NCBI GenBank assembly: GCA_964611645.1
Contig: CAZTAO010000058.1
Coordinates: 1-30,967 of the forward strand
From: CAZTAO01 sp964611645
GTDB lineage: Bacteria > Armatimonadota > UBA5829
Reading direction: 5' to 3'
DNA: 30,967 nucleotides
In this document: one piece after another, positions 7,601 through 16,009 of the stretch
Numbering within the stretch: the stretch's first letter is position 1
Layout: every line of letters begins with the position of its first letter
Program-made: the position numbers and the translations under genes
Notes under the pieces: generated by a model
Database searches by the model: none
Told to the model about the DNA's origin: nothing
Seen by the model: only the letters and a program-made list of their open reading frames with translations

Positions 7601-8899
7601 ATGGGAAGCTCTGATGATGGCGCATGCGTGGACACGCCGTCTGAGAAGAATGGATACCAATCCTACATACTGCACAAGTCACGGTTGGAAGGCTCTGTGC
7701 GGGTCAGTGGGGCAAAGAACAGCCTTCTGAAGCTGCTTACGGCCTCCATACTCACAAGCGATTGCGTTCAACTCTCCAATTTTGCCTCTGGTTTACTGGA
7801 CGCGCAAGTTCATGTGCATATGCTCAGAGTCCTTGGCAAGAACTGCGAAGTGGCGGACGGCGGAATCCGCATCACTGAGTCTGGCGCTGTCTCCTCCATT
7901 CTGGACTGGCCCGGCAGGTCTATCCGCAACACGCTGCTGATTCTGGGTGCTCTGGTCACCCGCACAGGAATGGCCGCAGTCCCGATGCCCGGTGGATGTC
8001 CTTTGGGCGGTCGCGGCACGGACCTCCACGAAATGATCCTCCAGGAGATGGGCGCGAAAGTGTGGCTGGAGGGGAATACTCTCCACGCAGAGTCCAAGGG
8101 CAGGCTCAAGGGAGCGGAGATCCATCTGCGCATTCGGTCCACCGGGGCCACCGAGAACGCAATTATCTGCGGCTGTCTGGCCGAGGGGGTTACCCGCGTC
8201 TGGAATCCGCACATTCGCCCGGAGGTCCTCGACCTCATCGGGTTCCTGAAAAGCATGGGCGCAAAGATAAGTGTATTCGGACAGGAGCATATCGAGGTCG
8301 AGGGAGTCGAAGCTCTGAGCGGCACGAACTACGCCGTCATCCCGGACAACATGGAGGCGATCACCTGGTTGATAGCTTCCGTGGTTACCGGCGGCGACAT
8401 CGAGATTCAGGATTTCCCGTATTGCGATCTGGAAGTCCCCTTGGTATTCCTGAGGGAGAGTGGGGCGAGGTTCTACCGCAGCGAGAACTCCATGATCGTA
8501 CGCGGGGGGAGATGCTATCCGATCGAGATCAGCACCGGCCCGTATCCCGGCATCAACTCCGACATGCAGCCGCTCTTTGCTATCTATGGCGCATGCGCGA
8601 ATGGTGAGTCCCGAATTGTTGACCTTCGTTTCCCGGACCGGTACGGCTACGCGGAAGAGATGGCGAAGATGGGTGTGCAGTCGACTGTCAGCGGCAACAT
8701 GCTCAGGATCACGGGCGGCGCTCCACTTACCGGAGCCAGTGTTAGGGCCCTCGACCTCCGGGCCGGGGTTTCGCTTGCTTTGGCGGGGCTTTGCGCGGAT
8801 GGTGAGACTGTCGTGACCGACGCTTGGCAAATCGAGCGTGGCTATGAAGGCTTCGTCTCCAAACTCCGAGCGCTGGGAGGTTCCATAGAGTGCAGGTAG
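7601..8899 (+). CDS. murA: MurA-family UDP-GlcNAc enolpyruvyl transferase
   Basis: Enolpyruvyl transferase of the EPSP synthase/MurA fold. MurA itself moves enolpyruvate from PEP to UDP-GlcNAc, the first committed step of peptidoglycan synthesis. Key residues are present: lysine K39 in SGAKNS, the PEP-reactive cysteine C133 in PGGCPLGGRGTDLH, and aspartate D321 in NSDMQPLF. The C-terminal LRAGVSLALAGL and ERGYEGF motifs also match. The length, 432 residues, is typical, with about 25 extra residues at the N-terminus. ATG 7601 has a clear GGAGG at 7591. The gene sits mid-operon, 29 bp after the cupin, and overlaps the next gene by 10 bp. That context suggests a paralogue for a polysaccharide sugar; it could also be the cell's only MurA. 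No murB is seen nearby. Confidence 0.85.
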   Translation: MGSSDDGACVDTPSEKNGYQSYILHKSRLEGSVRVSGAKNSLLKLLTASILTSDCVQLSNFASGLLDAQVHVHMLRVLGKNCEVADGGIRITESGAVSSILDWPGRSIRNTLLILGALVTRTGMAAVPMPGGCPLGGRGTDLHEMILQEMGAKVWLEGNTLHAESKGRLKGAEIHLRIRSTGATENAIICGCLAEGVTRVWNPHIRPEVLDLIGFLKSMGAKISVFGQEHIEVEGVEALSGTNYAVIPDNMEAITWLIASVVTGGDIEIQDFPYCDLEVPLVFLRESGARFYRSENSMIVRGGRCYPIEISTGPYPGINSDMQPLFAIYGACANGESRIVDLRFPDRYGYAEEMAKMGVQSTVSGNMLRITGGAPLTGASVRALDLRAGVSLALAGLCADGETVVTDAWQIERGYEGFVSKLRALGGSIECR

Positions 8900-9501
8900 A
8901 GCAAGACTCCTCCAACCAGGAACCCGGTTCGGAACCCCGAAACGCGCAACCCGAGACACTCGACCCGGTCCGCCGGGGCTGCCTCTCGGACATCTCCAGC
9001 GACATGCGTACCTGCGGTGGAATAGGCTCCTGGAACAAGCTGATAGTGTTTTTCTTCCGCACTGACTTCCAGCTTCTGATGCTCTATCGTATTGCGCACT
9101 ATTCCGCTGCGGGCCGGATGCCGGGACGCACGCTTGTGGGTGTGATCGCGCGCCATCTTCAGCAGAGATGGGCCGCAAGCGAGATTGCTCCAGGCGCGCG
9201 CTTGGGTCGGAACATCCGTTTTGCGCACCCTCTGTGCGTGGTCATCGGCGATCAGGCAGTTGTGGAGGATGGAGTAGTCATATACCAGGGTGTGACCCTC
9301 GGCAGCCACGGCAGGGCGGACGAGGGCAAGTCATACCCGGTGATCAAGAGTGGCGCAGTCCTGTATGCGGGCGTGAAAGTGATCGGTGGAGTAACAGTGG
9401 GCAATAGCGCGGTAGTTGGTGCGAACGCAGTGGTTACCAGCGATGTGCCGGATGGCGCAGTCGCGGTCGGTATTCCGGCGAAGGTGATTCGCAATGGATG
9501 A
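8890..9501 (+). CDS. Left-handed beta-helix O-acetyltransferase (serine acetyltransferase-like)
   Basis: Acetyl-CoA-dependent transferase of the CysE-like hexapeptide-repeat family, probably acetylating a sugar of the polymer. The hexapeptide repeats run from about residue 95 to the end, finishing GIPAKVIRNG. The catalytic histidine expected in this family is H113 (FAHPLCVVIGD). The second histidine, which true serine acetyltransferases carry in a DRHPKI motif, appears to be tyrosine here (Y149 in KSYPVI). This argues for a sugar substrate, as in WcaB/CapG-like enzymes; the alignment was made by eye. The start is GTG 8890, overlapping the murA-like gene by 10 bp, with GGGAGG at 8875-8880. The first ~30 residues are low in predicted structure. 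It overlaps the flippase gene by 8 bp. Confidence 0.78.
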   Translation: MQVEQDSSNQEPGSEPRNAQPETLDPVRRGCLSDISSDMRTCGGIGSWNKLIVFFFRTDFQLLMLYRIAHYSAAGRMPGRTLVGVIARHLQQRWAASEIAPGARLGRNIRFAHPLCVVIGDQAVVEDGVVIYQGVTLGSHGRADEGKSYPVIKSGAVLYAGVKVIGGVTVGNSAVVGANAVVTSDVPDGAVAVGIPAKVIRNG

Positions 9502-10816
9502 GGCCGTGGGCACGCCTAAGCGAAAGAGCTTCCTGCGGGATTCCTCAACTGTGTTGGGGAGCAATGTGTTTATCATTGCGATGACCCTGGTTATCAGCAT
9601 CATTCTTGCAAGGCAGCTCGGACCCCACGGCAAAGGTATCTACACCGCCGTGCTGGTCTACCCCAGTTTGTTCATCAGCCTTGCCGAAATGGGTATTCGG
9701 CAGGCCACAGTGTATTTTGTGGGCAACAAGAGATTCGATGAGCAGGCTATTGTATCGGCAGTTCTGTTTCTGCTGCTGGTCACTTCCGTCTTGGGGATAC
9801 TGATCTCAGCGGGGGTGTTTCTGGCTTTGCGCGACAAGTCATTCACCAATGCCATGATCGCACTTTCGCTGCTGACAATCCCTGTGAGGATATCAGTCTC
9901 ATACTGCAGCGGCGTCTTCCTCGGTCGTGAGCAGATCGGGCGTTTCAACAAGGCGCAGTGGTTGTCCACGCTGGTGAACCTGGTCCTGGTTCTTTTGCTG
10001 GTGTCTTACCTGAAGATGAACATCATCGGAGCCTTGGTGGCAATCGTTGCGGGGAATGCTATCGTCTCTGTCTATGCTTTGTGGCTGCTCTCCCAGAACG
10101 CCCAGATGCGGATCAGGTACGACGGTGTCATTGTGAAGGAGATTCTTCGCAAGGGCGTGCTCTACGCTCTCTCGCTCTTCACTGTCAGCCTGATGTACAA
10201 ACTAGGCATTGTGGTGCTGAACAGGATGAGCGCGCCGTCGGAGATTGGCCAGTATTCAACTGGGGTGGGCATGGTTGAGATGCTGTGGCAACTGCCGATA
10301 GCGCTGGGACTGGTTGTGTTTTCTCGGAGCGCGAATTCCACCGATAAGGACCAGACCTCGCGGGAGGTTGCCAAGCTGTTCAGGGTATCACTGGTCGCGG
10401 TGTTTGTTGGCGCAGCGACTCTCAGCGCCCTCGCGCGGTTTCTGGTGCCGTTCATATATGGCATGGAGTTTCTGGATAGTGTGAACGTCGTTCAGATTAT
10501 GGCCCCTGGTGTTGTTATGTTCACAGTGTTCAAGGTGCTGAACATGGACCTTGCCGGGAGAGGTCAGCCCCAGGTGGCCGTGTACATAGCCGCGCCCGCC
10601 GTGGCTCTGAATATTGTGCTAAACTACTTCCTCATACCCAGGTACGGCGCGTCAGGAGCTGCTACCACCTCGACGATCTGCTACACGGCGTTCTCTCTGG
10701 CGTTTTCCATAGCCTACTGCAGAGTCACAGGTATGCGGTTTGCTGAACTCGTGCGCTACCGGCGGTCAGACTTCGACTTTGTCTCCACAATACTCCGGAA
10801 GGTGCGGGGCCGATGA
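9494..10816 (+). CDS. Wzx-like polysaccharide flippase
   Basis: Multi-pass membrane protein (440 residues) of the MOP/PST flippase superfamily, expected to move lipid-linked repeat units across the inner membrane. Hydrophobic segments occur throughout, beginning with VFIIAMTLVISIILARQLGPHGKG, whose LGPHGKG loop is typical after the first helix of these proteins. Other segments include LFLLLVTSVLGILISAGVF and VALNIVLNYFLIPRYGASGAA; the last motif is a hallmark of the C-terminal half. The basic ends are consistent with cytoplasmic termini. ATG 9494 follows AAGG at 9481-9484 and overlaps the acetyltransferase by 8 bp. Its own stop overlaps the next start (ATGA). Confidence 0.9.
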   Translation: MDEAVGTPKRKSFLRDSSTVLGSNVFIIAMTLVISIILARQLGPHGKGIYTAVLVYPSLFISLAEMGIRQATVYFVGNKRFDEQAIVSAVLFLLLVTSVLGILISAGVFLALRDKSFTNAMIALSLLTIPVRISVSYCSGVFLGREQIGRFNKAQWLSTLVNLVLVLLLVSYLKMNIIGALVAIVAGNAIVSVYALWLLSQNAQMRIRYDGVIVKEILRKGVLYALSLFTVSLMYKLGIVVLNRMSAPSEIGQYSTGVGMVEMLWQLPIALGLVVFSRSANSTDKDQTSREVAKLFRVSLVAVFVGAATLSALARFLVPFIYGMEFLDSVNVVQIMAPGVVMFTVFKVLNMDLAGRGQPQVAVYIAAPAVALNIVLNYFLIPRYGASGAATTSTICYTAFSLAFSIAYCRVTGMRFAELVRYRRSDFDFVSTILRKVRGR

Positions 10817-12117
10817 ACCTTGCATTCGTAGTTTTTACAGCCAGCTTTGGTGGGCACACACGCACTGCCGCCACAATAGCCCGTGCTCTTCAGAAACGCG
10901 GCCACAAACTGATCTTCATAATAGGTCAGGGGAGCAATCCTGGTGTTATCGAGACCGCCGGTTTTGAGATGGAGATGGTCCGGAAAGACTGCCTGGGTCG
11001 CTGGGCCGATCTCGACAATCGCATAGCCGAAATAGTCCGCGAGCGCAAGATAGACTTAGTCCACGGCTTCGATCGTGCTCCTGCGGAACTGGTCCGGGCC
11101 TGTAAGAAGATCGGCGTGCCATTTGCATTTACCCGATGCGGAGGATGGGCGCCGCCGAGCTTCCCTCCCATTCGCCCCCTGGTTGTTCTGAGTGAAGAGC
11201 TGCGCGACGGCATGGTTCCGGTGACAGGTCTCAGGGCCGAAGAGATGGCCGTGATCCCCGCTCGGGTCGACGTCAGCGCGGCGGACAAGCCTGTTGACCC
11301 GAAGATAGCCCTGCGCTTCAAGCGGAAGTACGGTCTCCCGGACGATTGCCACGTGGTTCTTCGGGTGGCCCGGCTGTCACCTGAACTGGAAAATGGAATT
11401 CTGCAGGGGATGGACGCAGTTGCCAGACTCTTCAAGGACGGAATCGACGTGCGGTTCGTCCACATCGGCTATCTCTATCTGGACCTCACCCAGCGGAGGG
11501 TGCAGGCACGGATCAATGAGATCAACAATGCCTGCGGTGCGACCGTGGCAGTCAGCGCTCAGGACGAAGCGTCGGACGGCTCTGCTTACGTGGACATGGC
11601 GGATGTCGTTTTTGGCACGGGGCGCTCGGCATTTGAGGCCATGGTGCGCGGTAAACCGGCGATTGTTGTAGGAGACAGAGGCTTTGCGGGCGTGGTCAAA
11701 GAGGACACCGTGGATGACATCGCTTACTACAACTTCTCCGGTCGCAACGTGAGATCGAGCTTGGACTACGACACTAGCGTGGCGCAGACTGCCGAAGAAC
11801 TCAAGCGGCTCTTTCTTGATGACGACTACCGGAAGCGGGTGGGGGAGTTCGGCAGGTCTTATGTTCTGGAGAGACTCGACGCGGACAGCGCCGCTCCGGA
11901 GTACGAGAAAGTGTACGCCGGGTTCAGGCCTGAGTTCTACCTCACGGATGAGCAGATCGCACGGCATGTGGTCCCGTTGAGGGACTTTATAAAAGAGAAA
12001 GTGGTTCACAGAAGAGCGCGCATGGCGATTGCGGAAATGTATCGCGCGATCCGCAAACGTGTCTCACGCGCGACTGCGGCTCGTGCTGCTTCCGCCACCC
12101 CGAAGGGGGAGGCCTAG
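10813..12117 (+). CDS. Glycosyltransferase, GT4-like (GT-B fold)
   Basis: Probable retaining glycosyltransferase that adds one sugar to the lipid-linked repeat unit at the cytoplasmic membrane face. The N-terminal half resembles the Glyco_transf_4 acceptor domain (MNLAFVVFTASFGGHTR, then a Rossmann-like alternation). The C-terminal half holds RVARLSPELENG and the donor-site region GTGRSAFEAMVRGKPAIVVG. The classical E-x7-E motif is replaced by this RSAFEAM version, so the family assignment is less firm than for the next gene. A basic C-terminal tail (residues ~390-434) could sit on the membrane. GGAAGGTG at 10797-10804 serves the ATG, which overlaps the flippase stop by four bases. Confidence 0.78.
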   Translation: MNLAFVVFTASFGGHTRTAATIARALQKRGHKLIFIIGQGSNPGVIETAGFEMEMVRKDCLGRWADLDNRIAEIVRERKIDLVHGFDRAPAELVRACKKIGVPFAFTRCGGWAPPSFPPIRPLVVLSEELRDGMVPVTGLRAEEMAVIPARVDVSAADKPVDPKIALRFKRKYGLPDDCHVVLRVARLSPELENGILQGMDAVARLFKDGIDVRFVHIGYLYLDLTQRRVQARINEINNACGATVAVSAQDEASDGSAYVDMADVVFGTGRSAFEAMVRGKPAIVVGDRGFAGVVKEDTVDDIAYYNFSGRNVRSSLDYDTSVAQTAEELKRLFLDDDYRKRVGEFGRSYVLERLDADSAAPEYEKVYAGFRPEFYLTDEQIARHVVPLRDFIKEKVVHRRARMAIAEMYRAIRKRVSRATAARAASATPKGEA

Positions 12118-13224
12118 GTGGCTGATCGGGCGCGCGTGGCGTTCTTCCTGCCGGCGCTGGGCGGTGGTGGCGCGGAGCGCGTGATGGTGCGCCTGGCCAA
12201 CGGTCTCTCGGAGCGCGTGGACTTGAGCTTTCTTCTGGGCGTGGCAGCGGGACCCAACCTGGCTGAGCTTGGCGCTGGAGTGAACAAGGTCGATTTCAAT
12301 GTTCCAAGGGCGCTGTTAGCTATTACATCCCTTGCGCGATACATCAGGGTTGTTCGGCCCGACGCGGTCATGTCTACTCTTGACTACGCCAATATCTCTC
12401 TCGTGATGGCTTCGCGGCTGGCCGGCAGACATCGGACCAGGATTGTTCTCCGTCAGGCCAACGCCATATCAGAGTTCTACAAAGCTGCGCCCGGCGCCAA
12501 GGCCCGCGTGACGCCATACCTCATGAAGCTGGCTTATCGCCAGGCGGACTGCGTAGTGGCGGTTTCTAGAGAAGCGCGCGACGAACTGGTGAGCCTGATT
12601 GGGGTGTCCCCTGAGCGCGTGCGGTTGATCCCCAACCCGGTCGATCCCATCGCGCTTGCGGAGAAGGCAAAGGCTCCCGTGGAGCATGGGTGGATAGAAT
12701 CGCCCGACCTGCCAGTGATCATCGGTCTGGGGAACCTGCGTAAAGAGAAAGACTTCGCCAACCTGGTTCGGGCGTTCGCCATAGTGTCAAAGACGCTCCC
12801 CTCACGCCTGATGCTGCTCGGAGACGGCCCTGAGCGGTCGAACATAGAACAGCTAGTTCGTGAACTGGATATTTCAGACACAGTTGCCATGCCGGGGTTT
12901 GTTCAGAACCCGTATCCGTATATCGCGGCCAGTTCGGTTCTGGTTCTGAGCTCAGTCTCCGAAGGAATGCCGAATTCGTTGCTGGAAGCAATGGCGCTGG
13001 GTGTGAACACCGTGTCCACGGATTGCGGCAGCGGCCCCAGGGAAGTATTGGACGATGGCGCTTACGGAAGACTCGTCCCGGTCGGAAACCCGGATGCTAT
13101 GGCAGACGCGATTATTGGCGCAATTGAGTCGCCCACGGACCCGGAAACCCTTCGTGGCGGGGCAGCGCGTTTCGCGCCAGACAGGATTTTCGACATGTAC
13201 ATGGACGCCCTGCTGTCCAAATGA
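12118..13224 (+). CDS. Glycosyltransferase family 4
   Basis: GT-B glycosyltransferase of 368 residues. The acceptor-side glycine-rich loop is PALGGGGAERVMVRLANGL near the N-terminus. The donor site shows GLGNLRKEKDF, LLGDGPER and the E-x7-E pair E282 and E290 in SEGMPNSLLEAMALG. These features place it with WcaA/PimB-like GT4 enzymes, which commonly use UDP-hexoses or UDP-HexNAc; the exact donor cannot be told. It begins at GTG 12118, the base after the previous stop codon, with GGGGGAGG at 12105-12112 as ribosome site. Such tight packing implies co-translation with its neighbour. Confidence 0.9.
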   Translation: MADRARVAFFLPALGGGGAERVMVRLANGLSERVDLSFLLGVAAGPNLAELGAGVNKVDFNVPRALLAITSLARYIRVVRPDAVMSTLDYANISLVMASRLAGRHRTRIVLRQANAISEFYKAAPGAKARVTPYLMKLAYRQADCVVAVSREARDELVSLIGVSPERVRLIPNPVDPIALAEKAKAPVEHGWIESPDLPVIIGLGNLRKEKDFANLVRAFAIVSKTLPSRLMLLGDGPERSNIEQLVRELDISDTVAMPGFVQNPYPYIAASSVLVLSSVSEGMPNSLLEAMALGVNTVSTDCGSGPREVLDDGAYGRLVPVGNPDAMADAIIGAIESPTDPETLRGGAARFAPDRIFDMYMDALLSK

Positions 13225-13270
13225 AATCGGATGCGGTGCGGAGATATCAGTAGTAGTCAGGAGATACTAA

Positions 13271-14560
13271 GTGGTGAGTAGAGACGAACGAATAGCAGTA
13301 GTTGGTCTAGGTTACGTTGGTTTGCCTGTGGCGTTGGCGTTTGCTCGTGAGTATGAGCAAGTTGTCGGTTTCGACATCGACGAGAAGCGCGTGAGAGAAC
13401 TCAAGGCAGGCCACGACCGCACACGCGAAGTTGAGCCGGAAGACCTCGAAAGCGCTACCCTGCTGGTTAGCTCCAATCCCTCGGACCTGGACGGCTGCAC
13501 ATTCTTCATTGTGACCGTGCCTACGCCCATCGACGACTACAAGCAGCCGGACCTTCGGATGGTGAGGAGCGCTTCGGAGCTTGTAGGCAAGCACATCCGG
13601 ACCGGCGGAGTTGTGGTGTATGAGTCTACTGTCTACCCGGGCGTTACCGAGGACGTCTGCGGTCCGATTATTGCCAGGTCGTCCGGCCTGGAGCGGGGCG
13701 TCGGGTTCAAGCTGGGCTATTCGCCCGAACGGATCAATCCCGGAGACAAGGAACATACCCTGGCGAGCATCGTCAAGATAGTCTCCGGTGAGGACACCGA
13801 GACACTTGAACGGGTAGCGCGCGCGTATGAGAGCATTGTGAAAGCCGGTGTGCACCGTGCTTCCTCAATCAAGGTAGCGGAAGCTGCCAAGGTTATAGAA
13901 AACACCCAGCGCGATATCAACATAGCCCTGATGAACGAGCTTGCCCACATCTTTGACCTCATCGGCATTCCAACGTCCGATGTGTTGGCGGCAGCAGGCA
14001 CGAAGTGGAACTTCCTCAAGTTCTCGCCAGGCTTGGTCGGTGGACACTGCATCGGGGTTGACCCATACTATCTCACGGCCAAAGCTGAAGAGCTTGGCTA
14101 TCACCCGCACGTCATTCTTGCGGGGCGTCGAATTAACGACGGAATGGGGAGCTACGTGGCGGAGAAGCTTGTCAAGCTGATGAGCAGATCGCGAGTCGCC
14201 GTCAACACCTCTCGCGTGGCGATTCTGGGGCTTACGTTCAAAGAGAATGTTCCTGACCTGCGCAACAGCCGGGTGCCCGACATAATCGCGGAACTGCGGG
14301 AGTATGGCATAGAGCCACTGGTTCACGATCCCCTCGCGGAGTCCGATGAAGCTATGAAGGAATACGGTGTGCGGCTCGCCGCGATGGGTGAAATGGGAGA
14401 TATGGACGGGGTGGTGCTGGCTGTCCCTCACTCCTATTATGCCCAGATGCCTGTAACGGACATCTGCGGTCTCCTGAGGCCCGGTGGCGTGCTGGTGGAC
14501 GTGCGGTCCATGCTTGAACGCTCATCGCTGCCACACTCTGTCAATTACCACAGCCTGTAG
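13271..14560 (+). CDS. tviB: UDP-GlcNAc 6-dehydrogenase (TviB/WbpO type)
   Basis: NAD-dependent oxidation of the C6 hydroxyl of UDP-GlcNAc (or its epimer) to the uronic acid, giving the polymer an acidic residue. The NAD-binding motif is G12-L-G14-xx-G17. The conserved lysine is K207 in KVAEAAKVIENTQRD, and the catalytic cysteine is C260 in GGHCIGVDPYYL. The segments YESTVYPGVTED, GYSPERINPGDK and NIALMNELAHIF are characteristic of the TviB/WbpO/WbpA branch rather than UDP-glucose dehydrogenase. The start is GTG 13271 with AGGAG at 13259-13263. It follows the glycosyltransferase gene by 46 bp and precedes a 213-bp gap that contains a promoter. Paired with the WbpE-like aminotransferase, it could contribute to a 2,3-diamino uronic acid, but the needed 3-dehydrogenase is not in view. 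Confidence 0.9.
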   Translation: MVSRDERIAVVGLGYVGLPVALAFAREYEQVVGFDIDEKRVRELKAGHDRTREVEPEDLESATLLVSSNPSDLDGCTFFIVTVPTPIDDYKQPDLRMVRSASELVGKHIRTGGVVVYESTVYPGVTEDVCGPIIARSSGLERGVGFKLGYSPERINPGDKEHTLASIVKIVSGEDTETLERVARAYESIVKAGVHRASSIKVAEAAKVIENTQRDINIALMNELAHIFDLIGIPTSDVLAAAGTKWNFLKFSPGLVGGHCIGVDPYYLTAKAEELGYHPHVILAGRRINDGMGSYVAEKLVKLMSRSRVAVNTSRVAILGLTFKENVPDLRNSRVPDIIAELREYGIEPLVHDPLAESDEAMKEYGVRLAAMGEMGDMDGVVLAVPHSYYAQMPVTDICGLLRPGGVLVDVRSMLERSSLPHSVNYHSL

Positions 14561-14681
14561 CTGACTGCGGCAGTCGCCGATTGAATCGATCTGTATGCGC
14601 ACGTCGCGAGGATGGCGTCTGGCGCTGATCGGCCCTGGCTGCGCGCAAGCCTTGCGTCTATGCTCTCCGGACGCGCCGAAG

Positions 14682-14710
14682 TGGACTCGCCAGCCTCCAG
14701 GAGGTATAAT
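14682..14710 (+). promoter_or_regulatory. Sigma-70-type internal promoter
   Basis: TGGACT (14682-14687, four of six matches to TTGACA) is followed after exactly 17 bp by a perfect TATAAT (14705-14710). Transcription would begin near 14717, giving a leader of about 57 nt before the TTG start of the polymerase gene. It lies in the largest gap within the otherwise tightly packed operon, which supports a secondary promoter for the distal genes. Confidence 0.6.
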
Positions 14711-14773
14711 GGTGGGGCGAGTACACAATGTCCCTCGCACAGCGGCATCAGTTTCGATGGAGAGTGTGGTTTC

Positions 14774-16009
14774 TTGGATCAAACACGAGCAATTGGGGCC
14801 AGGGGCAATGCCAGCGTAATTACCCTCGTTTTGAATGGGCTTGTGGTGTTCTACCTTCTGAGCGTCGCCCTTTTCAACAAGAACGAGAATCTCTCCTTTC
14901 TGAGTACCACCTCAGCCCTCCTCATTCTCGTGATCCTGTTCTCTAAGTTTCTGGGCACTGGGAAGCTTGTTTTTCCCAAGATGGTGTGGCTTCCCATTCT
15001 GTTTCTGGTATACAGCCTGCTGTCAGCCCTCTGGGCCTATAACTCCAGCACTGCTTACGATGATTCCGTGCGGACGTTTGCCGGGGTTACGGGCGCTTTT
15101 GCCGTGTGGCTGGCGCTGTGTAATGGGGTTACATATCGGGTCCTTTCGTGGGCATTGGCTCTTACAGCGGGTATGGTGATAGTCTCGATGTTCATGGGAG
15201 TTACCACATTCGTCGAAGGGGACATGACCCGCGAAGCGGGTGTGTTCGGCAATCCCAACGAAGCCGCAGTCTATCTCTCTGTGATCGGTTTCCTGCTGTA
15301 CATCCCGGCCAAGGACTCGGCTATGAACTGGACCAGGGCGGCGTTGTGCGGCGGACTGATAGTCCTTACGGCCGCGATGACCGGCAGCCGCAAGACTATA
15401 TTCTCAGTAGTACTGTTCTTCATGTATGTGATAGGCACCTGGATCAACCGCAACCGGGGTTCATGGAAAGCGCCGGTAATTGCCGTGGGGGTTGCAGTCC
15501 TCTTGACCCTGTCCGGGTCGTTCATCTGGAACTATGTTCAGGAAGTTCCCGCCATCAGGCGCGCTATGCTCTACTACGAGGGAACAGAGGCAAGCGCGGA
15601 CAACCGGGTGATCATGGCCGAGGAAGCGATTGAGCTCTGGAGAGAGAGTCCTATCATTGGTCAGGGGGCGGGACAGTTCGCCGCCCTTACCAAGTGGGGC
15701 GCGTACTCGCACAACGACTACACGGAACTGCTGTGCAACCTCGGGGTCCTCGGGCTGTTGCTGTACTATGCGCTGCATATATGTATCATAGGTGTGTCTG
15801 TGCGGCCGGCTTTGAAGGGCAGCGCGGTTCACCAGACTGCGCTGGCCATCGTGTTTCTGATGCTGCTTATGGACACAGCAACGGTCTCGTATGTCAGCAA
15901 GACCTCCTGGATATCCATCGCCATGGCGGCAGCGCTGGTGAGTTCGACCAAGCGGTGGTCTATCACGCCTTTCGTGGAGCAACGCCAACAGAGGCTCAAT
16001 AGACCGTGA
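14774..16009 (+). CDS. Wzy-like O-antigen/EPS polymerase
   Basis: Multi-pass membrane protein of the O-antigen ligase/polymerase (Wzy_C) family, here most likely the polymerase that joins repeat units in the periplasm. The open frame extends upstream to 14612, but the extra N-terminal residues look non-coding and overlap the promoter. TTG 14774, preceded by GGAGAG at about 14759, gives a protein of 411 residues that enters its first membrane segment near residue 15. The large periplasmic loop carries the family pattern GQGAGQFAALTKWGAYSHNDYTELL, followed by a glycine/leucine-rich helix. A conserved GSRKT stretch lies before the central helices. Its last codon overlaps the GTG of the next glycosyltransferase. 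Ligase function is possible, but its place inside the operon favours polymerase. Confidence 0.83.
   Translation: MDQTRAIGARGNASVITLVLNGLVVFYLLSVALFNKNENLSFLSTTSALLILVILFSKFLGTGKLVFPKMVWLPILFLVYSLLSALWAYNSSTAYDDSVRTFAGVTGAFAVWLALCNGVTYRVLSWALALTAGMVIVSMFMGVTTFVEGDMTREAGVFGNPNEAAVYLSVIGFLLYIPAKDSAMNWTRAALCGGLIVLTAAMTGSRKTIFSVVLFFMYVIGTWINRNRGSWKAPVIAVGVAVLLTLSGSFIWNYVQEVPAIRRAMLYYEGTEASADNRVIMAEEAIELWRESPIIGQGAGQFAALTKWGAYSHNDYTELLCNLGVLGLLLYYALHICIIGVSVRPALKGSAVHQTALAIVFLMLLMDTATVSYVSKTSWISIAMAAALVSSTKRWSITPFVEQRQQRLNRP

Noticed and set aside
7793..9178. A 461-codon open frame on the minus strand
   Set aside because: It lies antisense to the MurA-family gene and the acetyltransferase, both of which show clear family motifs. 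The minus-strand product has no recognisable domain, and long antisense frames are expected in GC-rich coding DNA.
14709..14819. 36-codon frame after an AGGAGG, ahead of the polymerase
   Set aside because: The ATG is formed by the TATAAT of a well-spaced promoter, so the bases are better explained as a -10 element. I kept the alternative only as a remark.
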